From Edaphochlamys debaryana (taxonomy: Eukaryota > Chlorophyta > Chlorophyceae > Chlamydomonadales), in the NCBI GenBank assembly GCA_016858145.1, contig JAEHOE010000033.1, positions 248,001 to 312,000 of the forward strand: a stretch of DNA of 64,000 bases, written 5' to 3'. Shown in pieces: positions 12,336-22,837 of the stretch. How positions within the stretch are numbered: position 1 is the first letter of the stretch; every line of letters starts with the position of its first letter. A program made the translations under genes and the position numbers. Below the pieces are notes generated by a model. That model saw nothing but the letters and a program-made list of their open reading frames with translations, was not told the DNA's origin and made no database searches.

Positions 12336-13255
12336 CGCAACTGACGCAAGCTGATGGCAGTTGGGGCGTCCAGGGAGCAGGGAGCAGGGAATTACGCGAG
12401 CCTTCTATCCAGTTGCCGTGCCAGGCGAAATGCGGCCGGGCATGATGGTCTCAGTGGGCATGGCGGCCGGGGCTGCCGCGGCGGTCACATGCCGGCGCCA
12501 GCCAACCGGGCACACCGTGGACCCCTGGGACGTGTGCGGCTCGCCGTGGGCCCATCTGCCCAGCGCGGTTGCAGCGAATACAGCCAACGCATTGCCCGCT
12601 GCACGCACCAGCTCGCATCGACCTCCTCGCTTCCTCTTGCATCCCGCCAACGCCAACTTCGAGCGTCGTAATTCATAGACAGCCCCTCTCTGCCGCCTCT
12701 TCACCCGCCCACGCGGTCGGCGGCCACTGCCCACATGCTCTGCGGCCGGGTCCGGGGAAGTCCGGGGCCCCAATCCGTTCGCACCCATTGGCACCCAACG
12801 GCCGACCCCTGCAGCCCCCTGGCCCACGCCACAACCAGGCAACATTCACTGCATTGGCACCTGCGTACTCTCACCACTCCTGCCGCAAACACGCTGCTGC
12901 GGGGCTTGCGGTCACTGCCCTGGGTGCCACCACCTGGCATCATCATCTGGCACCAAGTGTTCATATCCCTCGGGGACCCACGGAACCCATGGCCAACCTC
13001 GGCGGTCCCCCACCTCTGCTCAGACGTCCGGAACGACCCTGCGCCGCCTCTGCCCCCCCCCCCCCAGTGCCGGCCCGAGGAGAGCGACAGCCCGACCTGC
13101 TCGCCCCGTGCGTGCATTGCACCTTCGCTTTGACCCCACGGTAACCGAAGCCTCCATTTGCCCCGGCTCGTCCTCCCCCCGCGCCCCCTGCTCCCTTGCC
13201 CCTGAGCCCTGCCTGACACCCGCCAGACGTCTACGCCTTCCCGCGGCCCAGGTCC

Positions 13256-13300
13256 GTGCCTCCGGTCGCGGATCCAGATCTAGATCCAGATCTAGATCCA
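13256..13300. repeat. GATCCAGATCTA tandem repeat over the TOP6A stop codon
   Basis: Three to four near-palindromic GATC(C/T)AGATC units overlap the final TAG (13294-13292, - strand) and continue into the 3' UTR. Confidence 0.7.
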
Positions 13301-16300
13301 GTCGCCCTCCTGGAGCTTGAGTGGCAGGTAGACCTGGCTCAGGTACTGGAATCCGAAGGAGCTTAGCGCCTGTGGGGGGATGGGGGGATGGGGGCGGGGG
13401 TGGGGGTGGGGTTAGAGGATACCGGTAGTATGTGGAGTGAGATTGGAATGCTCTTGGTTGCGCGCGCTACGACGGGTCAAGGCCCCCAAGGCCTCGGTGG
13501 ATCCCGCCGTGGATCTCGCTGGATCTTGCCTGGATCTCAGCCTTGACCCTGGACGAGAGCATGAGCTCCAGCTCCTTGACCCACTCGGGGTTGGCCTTGA
13601 TGAAGTCCTCCTCCAGCTGGGGGGGGAGGGGGGGGGGGGTCCAAAGGGGGGGGAGGGGGGATCAGGGGAAGCGAGGGTTGGGAAGGGAAAGGACAAGGGA
13701 AGCACGCACCGGGTGGGGCCACCGCAGCTCACCAGGCCCTTCGGTGGCTGGCCGGGAAGCCAGCGGCACACCCGCGCACTTCAACTCACCCACGCATGAC
13801 TCATGCATGACAAAGCCCGCGAGCATGACTCACGCATCATGACTAAGCCCGTACGACCCACCAGGCGCCTGCCGGTCTTGATGTCCTCCTCCGTCATGGG
13901 CAGGCGGCACTGCTGCGGGATGTCGAAGCGGTCCAGGTCGGACGGGCGCACGCCCAGCCACTTGATGTCGGGCGTGGTCAGGTTGGACGAGTCGTACGAC
14001 ATGTTCATCGAGCCCTGTACGGCGTACGGCACACGATGGGGGGGTGTCGTACCGTATCTCAGGGGGCGGCTGGGGGCGGCTGGGTGGATGCGGCTGGCAT
14101 GGTGCGATGGGTTGTGGGTGGTGGCAGGGTGGAGCGGAGGATGGGAGGGTGCCGTACCTTCATGTACACGGACAGGATCTTGAGGCCGTACGGATCCGAG
14201 TCCACCAGCGCCAGTACGGGGATCTTGAGCGTGCTCTTGAGCTTCTTGAGGAACAGGCTGCAGGGGGTGGGTACCGGCAGGCGTGGGTTGAGGGGGACGC
14301 AACAGGGCGGTAGGTAGCCTCCCTACCCGGCCCTCAACCACACCCTGACCATACACCAGGCGGCACCAGCCCCACCCCCCACACCCCCCTACCGTGTTGC
14401 CACGTCCGGCTGGCCCTTGGCGGTGAGGATGATGCAGGGGTAGGTGTTGTAGAAGCGGTCCTCGGCCAGGCGCATGAAGGCGGCGTCCTTGGGGTGGGGG
14501 TAGAGGGAGTAGGGGTAGAGGGAGGGGTGAGAGGGGGTAGGGTGTGTGTGGAGGGAGGGGAGGGATGGCAGGGCCCGGGCCGGCTCCCATTTGCAGCTCC
14601 TTGACCAGCCTATGCAGCTATGCTGCACACGCGCTTGCACCCACGCATCCCGAACCCCCCCCCCCCCCCACCTTCTCCACCAGCAGGATGAAGGCGGCGT
14701 CTGAGGTGATGTCGGTCACCTGGGGTGTGGGGGGTGGGGTGGGGTGGGGGGTGGGGGTCGACCTGCGTGACTGGACCATGACCGTTGGGGCCATGGGGAC
14801 ATTAAGGCTGGGGGCGCCTGGTTCACAGTTGGTGCGGCAAGGGGCCCCCACCCATCCCTCCCCCCATCCCCCGACCCCGCCTTGTCGATGTTGGGCGGTA
14901 TGGCCTTGCCCCCCACGCCCATGCGCGTGCAGTCGATGAAGTCCCCGTCCTCGCGGAACTGCAGCCGCCCCACCACCACGCCCTTCTCGGAGGCAACCAC
15001 TGGGGGGGGGGGAGAGGCAAGGGACCTGTCAGGTCCAGACGGGGGGGGGCCCGGCTGCAGACCAACCGCGTGAGCCCCTGTAGTAACCTGCCCCCTCCCC
15101 TCCCTCCCCCCGGATGAGCCCACCATGCAGGCTGGATCTCGTGCACCCCAGCATGCAGGCCAGATCATCCAGTACGGCATCCGACTGGGTCTGGTCCTGT
15201 GGGGGCCGGGCCGACAGGGGGGGAGGAGGCAAGCAAGGGGGTTGGCTAGTGAAGCACGTTGGACGAGGCCCTGAATATCTGATGACATTCGACCCTTCCG
15301 GCTTCTTAGGTTTCCCGCCCCACCCTCGCTCCATTTCTCACGACCCTCCCCCCCCACACACTGACGGTTGCCTGGCTCCCTCGCGTAGCCCTTCAAGCAC
15401 TCTCCCGTCCGCCAACAGCTTGACGCCTTTGCCCAGCTTCTTGATACAAAGTCAGCTCCCCACCTCGAACAGCTTCACGTCCGTGTAGAAGAGGTCACGC
15501 TTGGTGACGTGGATGCGCTTCCCCACCAGCTCGTGCACCAGGCCCAGGATGCGGGCGGTGACGGTGGCCTTCCTGGGGGGGGGGAGAGGGGGCGGGGGCG
15601 TGTGTGTATGGGTGCGTGTCACGTGCCGTGCCCCCCCAGCATCGGGGACAGGTGTCAGTCTCAGGGCGTACATTCCCCCCTTTCCCCCCAAGAGTGCACG
15701 TGACAGCAGCAGCCTCACGGAAGGCCCCCAGCCTTGACCCTCCCTTGAGCTCCCCCCCGACTGCCCTCCCCTCTGCCCTCCCCTCCCCGCCAGCTTCCAC
15801 CACCGGTCTGCTACACTACACCAGAGTACTCTAGGATTAGCGTCCAGCCGCTCTAGCCTACGCCACTATGTCAGCACAGCTCGCCACGCTGGGACCCGCA
15901 ACTGGCATCGACGACGGACCTTCCGCTCTGGACCTCGGTGCGCACCGGGCTCGCCGGCCGCCGCCTTATCGTTTCCTGCTCGAAAAAATACCCCTCCCCT
16001 CCCCTCCCTCCCCCCCCTCCCCTCCCCTTCCCTGCCCCCCCTCCCCCCCCCACACGCCTGCAGGTGGCTGTGTTGGCGAAGGGGCGCTTGGAGGTGGACT
16101 CCCGCAGCACGATGCGGTCCAGCTCGGGCACATACATCTAGGGGGGGGGAGGGAGGGAGGGGGAGGGAGGGGGAGGGAGGGGGAGGGAGGGGGAAGGGAG
16201 GGGGAGGGACCTGTCAGGGGGAGGAGGGAGGAGAGGGGAGATGCCCTCCCGCAGCACACCGCTCCTCGGAGGATAGGGGGACCGGGACCCAGGAGATGTT

Positions 16301-18021
16301 GCGAGACAAGCGGTGAAGGGTTGAGTGCGAAGGGGAGGGGCGGGCAGGTGCCAGCCCAGCCCAGCCCGAGCCTCTTGCAACGCCCCCTGCCGTCCCACCC
16401 CTCCCCCCTCCCAGCAGGCTTTCTGCCGAGCTGACATCTGCCTGACTTACGTTAGCAGCCCTAAACTCCTTCGTTTGTAGCCCGAAGGCGTCGGAGGGGA
16501 CACATCACCCCATTCGCTTTTCTCGTTACTTATTCCTAGAGTTCGCACACACCCCACCTCAGGCTTCTCGGGCTTTCGGTTCCGCATCTATGGCTGGCCG
16601 GCTCTCCGCCGCGACCACGTTTCCCAGGCTCGTGTAAGCCAGGACACTCCAGTGCCCCTATCCACCACCTTTCCCCCGCATTGCCCAGTACCCCCCCCCC
16701 ACACACACACACCCGCCCGCACCTGGTTGCCCTTGGCCCGCGAGGGCACGTCGAAGGCGAAGCCCTCGCCCTCCATGATGCTGGCGGCCACGTCGTACAT
16801 GGCGGTTTCGATGGCGGTTATAACCGCCTGCTCGTCCTTGTCAATCACCTGGTCGCGCGCCGGGCAGTTGGGTCGCAGCGGGTGGGGTGGGGGGCTCAGG
16901 GCCTTGGGGGCAGGGGGGGGCTGAATGCATTGGGTAGCGGGTGGAGAAGGGCAGAGTACGGTACATGACAAGGCAGGGGGGTTGGGGACATGCGCCGCAA
17001 CCTCGCTAGCCCTCCCGCACGCGCGTGACGCCGTACCTCACGGCAGTTGTACGGCAGATTGAGCTCGGTGAGCGTCCTGGGGGCGGGCAGCGAGAGGCGA
17101 TGCGGGGAAGAGAGACGTCAGCGTCCACACCCACACCCCACATGGTGGCCCAGCTTCCCTCGTCCCCTGCTAGCCCCCGCCCCCGCCCCCCTGACGGGGT
17201 GCTGAACCCGGCCCTCCCCTCCCCTGCCGTGCAGTGTGAGGCTAGGCTGTGACTCATCAGCACCATCCCAACCCCCGCTGGGGCTTCGCTCATTGCGCTC
17301 CCTACCAGCGCCCCCTCCCCCGCCCCCACGGGCCACAGACCCTTCCTGGCCACAGCCACCCCGCATTGTGAGGCCGCACATCCTCCCTGGTTACGGTTCG
17401 CGGTGCGGTGCCCAAAGCAAACGCCCTGCCGCCCCCCCGGACCGAGTGGGGCGGGGCGGGGGCTGCTGTCCGGTGCACCCAGCGGGGAGCGACACCCCAC
17501 ACCGCAGAAGCCGCAACCCCAACGGTGAGCAGCAGTCGACAGGCTACTAGCACGATAGCAAGAGAGATGCTCACTTCTCGACCTCCTTGCTGTTCTTTAG
17601 CTGTGTGGCGAGGGCCACGACCTTGCGGAGCACATCCTGCCGGGAGGACGTTTTGGGAGTCGAAAGTTGCTGCAGTGAGATGGCTGGATGTGGGGAGGGG
17701 CAACGAGGTAAAGGCGTGAGGAGAGCGGGTAGGAGGGTGGCTGCCAAGGGCGTGATCGCTTAAGGGAGCAGGGGGGGAAGAGGGGAGCGTGGGGTGAGGA
17801 AGAAGGGGACGGTTTGGGGGGCGTTGCAGGGGCTGCTGCGGCGTTGCCCCCGCAGCTGTCGAGAGCTGGCGCACCCCTCTGCAATGCACCTGCCCTCCTT
17901 CAGTGCTTGCAGCCCGTGTCACGCCCGAAGACCTGCCCCACTGCCTCACCTCTGCTGCTCGAATCTTCTTGCCCTTGGCCAGGGCGAGAGCCTGCGCGTC
18001 GGCCCCGCCCCGCTTGGACAT
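13292..18021 (-). CDS. TOP6A: DNA topoisomerase VI subunit A (SPO11-like, plant TOP6A type)
   Basis: The model is complete with 14 exons: 18021-17950, 17636-17575, 17076-17037, 16848-16723, 16137-16058, 15572-15464, 15196-15124, 14999-14881, 14719-14672, 14487-14393, 14257-14158, 14014-13862, 13616-13530 and 13369-13292. They total 1,242 nt (413 aa), close to the plant protein. The protein is the DNA-cleaving subunit of a type IIB topoisomerase that acts with TOP6B; in plants it supports endoreduplication, and its paralogue SPO11 makes meiotic breaks. The catalytic tyrosine is Y156 in [12 protein letters not shown]. The Toprim metal ligands are E192 (EKGVVVGRL) and D294/D296 (LVDSDPYG). Further family signatures are [31 protein letters not shown], and a C-terminus ending in [12 protein letters not shown]. 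Three introns need GC donors (after 16058, 14881 and 13530); only these keep the family reading frame. The match to TOP6A rather than meiotic SPO11-1/2 is clear along the whole length. Confidence 0.95.
16141..16207. repeat. (GGGAGGGAGGGG)n tract
   Basis: Purine-rich 12-nt tandem units on the + strand form the polypyrimidine tract before the TOP6A exon that begins at 16137 on the - strand. Confidence 0.8.
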
Positions 18022-18394
18022 TGTGGGAAGGCGTGAGCGCTCTGCAAGCCTTTGCCTGCTCGCGTCACTGCTGACGTGATAAATGTGCCGTGTGGAGCAG
18101 CCTTAGTACCGGAGGAGACGCCCTCGCGGCGAGCCAAGGAATCGAACCACTTTCGCGCGCTTTGCACCGGCGCAATGGGCTTCCAGAAGTAACGTGACGG
18201 GGTTCTGCTTGGACCAGTATAGACAGCGTGCTAGGTGGCAGCCTGTGCTCGGGCAAAACGGGAATGCTGTGCACCCAGCTGCATGAGAGGGCTGGGCCCG
18301 GTAGAACGCCATAGCAGCGTGCCGCAGCATAATTCGTCATAGTCATAGCATAGTTGTCCCTTCCTCGCAGCTAGGCAAGCACATTGCAGCGAGA
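18022..18394. promoter_or_regulatory. Divergent promoter between TOP6A and the RRM gene
   Basis: Only 373 nt separate the two start codons, so both promoters and both 5' UTRs must share this stretch. It is less GC-rich than the flanking exons, contains ATAGTCATAGCATAG near 18338-18353, and has no clear TATA box. Confidence 0.55.
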
Positions 18395-21300
18395 ATGGGT
18401 GACCGTGACAGAGACAGAGGCCGAGACTATGAGAAGCGCTACGAGGACGAGTTTCCGCCCCGCGACGGACGTGATAGGGAGCGAGACAGGGGCGATGATA
18501 GGGGATACCGCGGCAGGGACTATTCGCCAAGGGGCGACCGCGGAGCGGGGCCCTTCGGAGCCCGCAGCTATGTCGAGCGCAGCAGTGATAACAAGATCTA
18601 CGTTGGCGGCCTGGACTTTTCCGCCACGAAGGACGATATCGCGGATACGTTCAGCGAGGCCGGCAAGGTCAACCTCATTCAGCTAGTTGTGGACCCTCAG
18701 ACTCAGCGCAGCAAGGGCTACGCCTTCGTGACCTTTGGCGATGAGAAGGCCTACGAGTACGCCCTCAAGCGGGTACGTTTCGGGCAGGCCGTGCGCTCGG
18801 CGGCTTGCTGGGGCAACGGGTCAGCGGCATGTCTCCTCCTCTGTTGCCCTGTAGATGGACGGCGTCATGATCAAGGGTCGCCCTGTGCGGATCAACAAGG
18901 CCCTCAACGCTGAGGAGAAGGCCGCCTGGGAGCGCGACCGGGGCATCCACAAGGGGGACGACGGTGGGCGCTACTCGGGCCGCCCCTACGGCGACAAGCC
19001 GCACTACGAGAAGCCGCCCGGTCCCAAGGTCAAGGGCTACCGCATCACGCTGTCGGGCCTGCCCGACACCTACACCTGGCGGTGAGCACTTGCATGCCAA
19101 CCGCATCCCGAAACTGTGCGCGTGGCTTGCGCCGCACGGCGGCCTTGAGGCGGCCTGGCGATCGCTGCTGAGCTCTGTCCTGTGACGCCCGAAACCTGGT
19201 GAGGCCTGAAACCTCCCTGGGCCCTCCCGTAAACCCTGCTCCCAAACCCTCATCCACCCCACCCCACAGGGAGCTCAAGGACTTTTTGCGCAAGAACACG
19301 TCGTCTCAGCCCACCTATGCCAACATCGACCGCCCTGGCTGCGGGTACAGCTTTGGGTTTGGAACACGCGCGCTTTGGATATTGGCTCCGGGGTGACGTG
19401 GCAGAGGCTCGAATTGTCTTGATCCATCCGTCAAACCTACTTGGCTGGTTCTCTTGGCCCCAACGCACGACTGGGTACCTACGCCACACTCTCTGGACTC
19501 ATCTGCGCCGTGTATACCTTATGCCATCCTGGGTTGGCGCTGGTTACGTGGCTTTCACTGGGCTCTGGTCGGGCTGAAGCGCTGGGCTCCCCGTCACGGT
19601 TCAGCCGACAGCGTGGGACGAACTTTCCTGAGGCTTCGTTATCGCTGGCACTTATCAGCAATATGGACTCCTAGGCAGGCGCATATTCTTAGCGTCATCC
19701 GGGGCTCTGGGATCCCGCCTACCTGGTCGAACCTCTGGCCGCCTTTCCGGGGCAGCATTGGCCTTCCTGAGCACCGAACGCGCTGGTGTTGGCCCTGTGG
19801 TCTCTGGCTTGGGTCACACAAATGCCACACTATAACTTGCTAGCTCACCTGGTGCCGTTACCTGGACCCCCTAGGTATGGGCCCGCCTGCTGCACCCCGC
19901 CGTGTGCCCCCTGGCCGCTCCCCGCACAGCCCCTGCCTCCACCCCTGTGCCCGTCCACCCCGCCCCCCACCCCCGGCCTCACCCGCTGCCCCCCCTTTTC
20001 CCTCTCCCTCTCCCCCACCTCCGCTCCCTCCCTCCACGCAGTGTGGGCGAGTTCCCCAGCGCCTCGGAGCGCTCCCATGCGCTGCGGGTGCTGGACGGGC
20101 TGGTGGTGGAGGGCTGCAAGGTCCGCTGCGAGCCGCTGGTGGGTGGGGGCCGTGGGCGGGTGGGGCCGGGAGCGGGGTGGGGCCTAGGGGTGGGGCGGTG
20201 GGGGCCGTGGGAGGGTGGTGTCGCAAGGGGGCCTGGTAGCGGGGTGGGAGCCGCTGGTGGGCCTTGCAGCGGGGTGGGGTGGGGGCGGGAGCGGGGGGGG
20301 GGGGACTGGGAGTTGTGGCCGTTGGTGGGGGGCGGGCTGAGAGGAAGGGCTGTTGGGTAGGGGCTGGGAGGGCGGGGCCTTGCGGGTGGGGGCAATGTCA
20401 GAGGCAGGCTGGGTGGCGAGGCAGGGGCATACGGTGATGGCCCTGCCTAGTCTCGTCACCTGAGTCCCTCATCTCCCTGTCCCCTGATCACAGGAGGCCA
20501 CCGACCCAGATCGGGATCGGGACCGTGACTACGACCGCGGGTACGACTCCCGGGATCGCGATCGCGGGTACGAGCGGGACCGTGGGTACGACGACCGCGA
20601 CCGCGACCGCGACCGCGGGTACGACGACCCCAAGGGGTACGGCGGTGACAAGTACGGCGGCAGCCGTGGCGGCGGCGGCGACCGCGGGTACGACCGGGAC
20701 CGGGACCGCGGGTACGACGACCGGTACGGCGGCCCGCCGCACGAGAGCGGCCGCGGCGGCGGCGGTGATCGCGGGTACGACGACCGTGGGTACGACAAGT
20801 ACTCGGACAAGTACGGTGGCGGCGGCCGCGGAGGTGAGGCCGGCTCCCGCTTGCGCTGGCGGGCCCTGGGAGGGATCAGGAGAGCAGGGACCACCAGGGG
20901 CAGGGGGAAGCGGGGGGGCCTGGTGGAGCTCACACACAGAGAGTGGAGGGGGGGCCGAGGCGGCAAAGGCCGACATCAAGCGTGGAGGGGCGGGAAGCAG
21001 ATGTAGCGAGCAGGCGGGCCTAGGTGGACGGGAACCCGGGATGCCGGGATGCCGCAGGGAGCTGGCGGGGGGCAGAGGGTTGGCTGCGGGCTTTGGGGTG
21101 CACGGGCGAGGCGCATGGGGCCAGGCAGCGCTACAGCAGGCACCTGCGGGGTGCATCGCTTCCCAGCATCCTGAGGGGGCGGGCGGCCTGAACCGCAGAC
21201 TGTCTGGAGGTTCCCCACCCAACCCCTGGTCTGCGGATCTGACCCGCAGGCGGCTACGAGGGCGGCGGCGGCAGCGGCGGTTACCGGGAGGGCGGCGGCA

Positions 21301-22170
21301 AGGAGGGATACCGCGAGGCCCCCTCTGGCGGCGGCGGCGGGGGCTACGGCCCCTCCGGCGGCGGCGGCGGCAGGGGGTACGACGAGCGGTACCCTGAGAA
21401 GTACGGCGGTGGCGGCGGCGGTCGGGGAGGTGAGAGTGAGAAGCGCCTGGGTCCGGGGACAGGTGCAGGCCTGCCTGGATCTGGTTCTGGATCTGGATCT
21501 GGGGCCACGCGTCTACATTCCTGCTGCCAGCACCCCGCCCGGCTCCGATTCCGTGCCTCCACACTCACCCTGCCGCTCCCTCCCCCTACGCTTCATCGCA
21601 CGTTGACCCACAGGCGGCTACGACGAGGGGTACGAGCGGGGCTATGAGGGCAAGGGCGGGTACGAGGGCGGCGGCCGGGGCCGGGAGCCGGGCTATGGGC
21701 CACCTCCCAGCAAGGGCGAGGGCTACGGCCCCCCGCCGTCAAAGGGCGACTACGGGCCGCCGCCCAGCCGTGACCGCGGCGAGCCCAGCGGGGGTTACGG
21801 CGGCGGCGGCCGCGGCGGCGGCGAGGGCTACGGCCCCCGGGACGGCGGCCCGCCGCCGCGCGAGGGCGGCTCGTACGGCCGCGGCGGGTACGACAAGGGC
21901 TACGACGGGTACGGCCCCCGCGACGGTTACGAGAAGGGGTACGACAAGGCCGGCCCGCCGCCGGCCGGGTACGGCGGCGAGCGCTCCGGCCGCCCGCCGT
22001 CTGCCGGGGCGCCGGCGGCGGGGCCCACCACCAGCGGCGGCGGCCGTGGCGGCGGCGGCTACCCGCCGGACGACCGGTACGACGGTCCGCCGTCCGGCGG
22101 CCGGGGCGGACCTGACCGGAGCTACCCCCCTGCTGCGCGCTCCGGCTATGACCGTGCGGCGCCCTACTAG
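18395..22170 (+). CDS. Two-RRM SR-like RNA-binding protein with long RGG/GY-rich tail
   Basis: Seven exons (18395-18772, 18855-19081, 19270-19344, 20042-20138, 20494-20833, 21250-21429, 21614-22170) give 617 aa. The N-terminus is DR/RD-rich. RRM1 (about 67-145) has RNP2 IYVGGL and RNP1 KGYAFVTF. The second domain (about 187-258; YRITLSGLPDTYTWRELKDF, NIDRPGCG, GEFPSASERSHALRVL) resembles the pseudo-RRM of SRSF1-type SR proteins. From residue 260 the tail is low complexity: DRDRGYD repeats, then GGGG, GYGPPPSKG and RGG blocks. Such tails bind RNA weakly and drive condensation. The likely role is a nuclear splicing factor or hnRNP-like protein. It lacks a classical SR dipeptide tail, so I give no orthologue name. 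Intron 3 is unusually long (697 nt) and sits inside the second RRM. Confidence 0.85.
19345..20041 (+). other. Long, compositionally distinct intron inside RRM2
   Basis: From about 19345 to 19860 this intron is clearly less GC-rich than the rest and lacks the G-rich/C-rich ends of its neighbours, before a normal C-rich acceptor region. I found no C/D box pair or H/ACA pattern that would support a snoRNA. Confidence 0.5.
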
Positions 22171-22671
22171 GTCCATGCATGGGCACTCAACTCGTGGCAT
22201 GAATAATGCAATTACCGTAGCTTAAGGGGCAGAGGGGGAGGCATCCACTGGCGCCCCGCCTTCTCCTGCGCGGGGGCCGTGCACTGTCGTGGCGGGGCTG
22301 TGGGCCCGGCGGCGACAGAGACGGCGGCCTGCCCTGGGAGGGGACATGGGGAGGGGAGGGGGCAGGGGGAGGCAGGAGTCGGGTAGTGATAAGTCAGGCG
22401 GAGGTCGAGTAATAAGGGCTTACTAATGCCTCCGCGGCGCTTCGGGGCAGCCGGAGCCGGCATACAGGAGACGGACACTACTGGGGGGCTGGGGGCGCGG
22501 ACTGAGGAGGGGAGGAGGTGGGGAGCTTCTAGTAATAGCGAGGGGGCGACCAGGCAGACAGATGCGCAGGGCAGGCACTTGCGGGCCCATGCAAGCCGTG
22601 CATCGAAATTAGGCGCACAACTCATGGGGTGCATTGCCCGGCCTTCACTTCCAGTCGGCGCAGAGTAAGCT

Positions 22672-22676
22672 GTAAA
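22672..22676 (+). terminator. TGTAA polyadenylation signal of the RRM gene
   Basis: TGTAA lies about 500 nt after the stop and 162 nt before the next start codon, so the RRM gene's 3' end and the SURF4-like promoter are tightly packed. Confidence 0.55.
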
Positions 22677-22837
22677 GCCCCCGCGCTTGCGCTTTTCGCC
22701 CCCTGAGCGCCTCGTCGCCGCACAGCTCCCCTCCGCCGCCCGCGACCGCAAACTTCTCTTCCCTTCCCCAGACACCTTCAGCCGCAGCCACACGCAGCAA
22801 CCGCTCATCACCAGCCCCTTGACTCCGCAGCGCCGCA

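Noticed and set aside
19345..20041. Intronic snoRNA
   Set aside because: No TGATGA/CTGA box pair or H/ACA arrangement could be found by eye.
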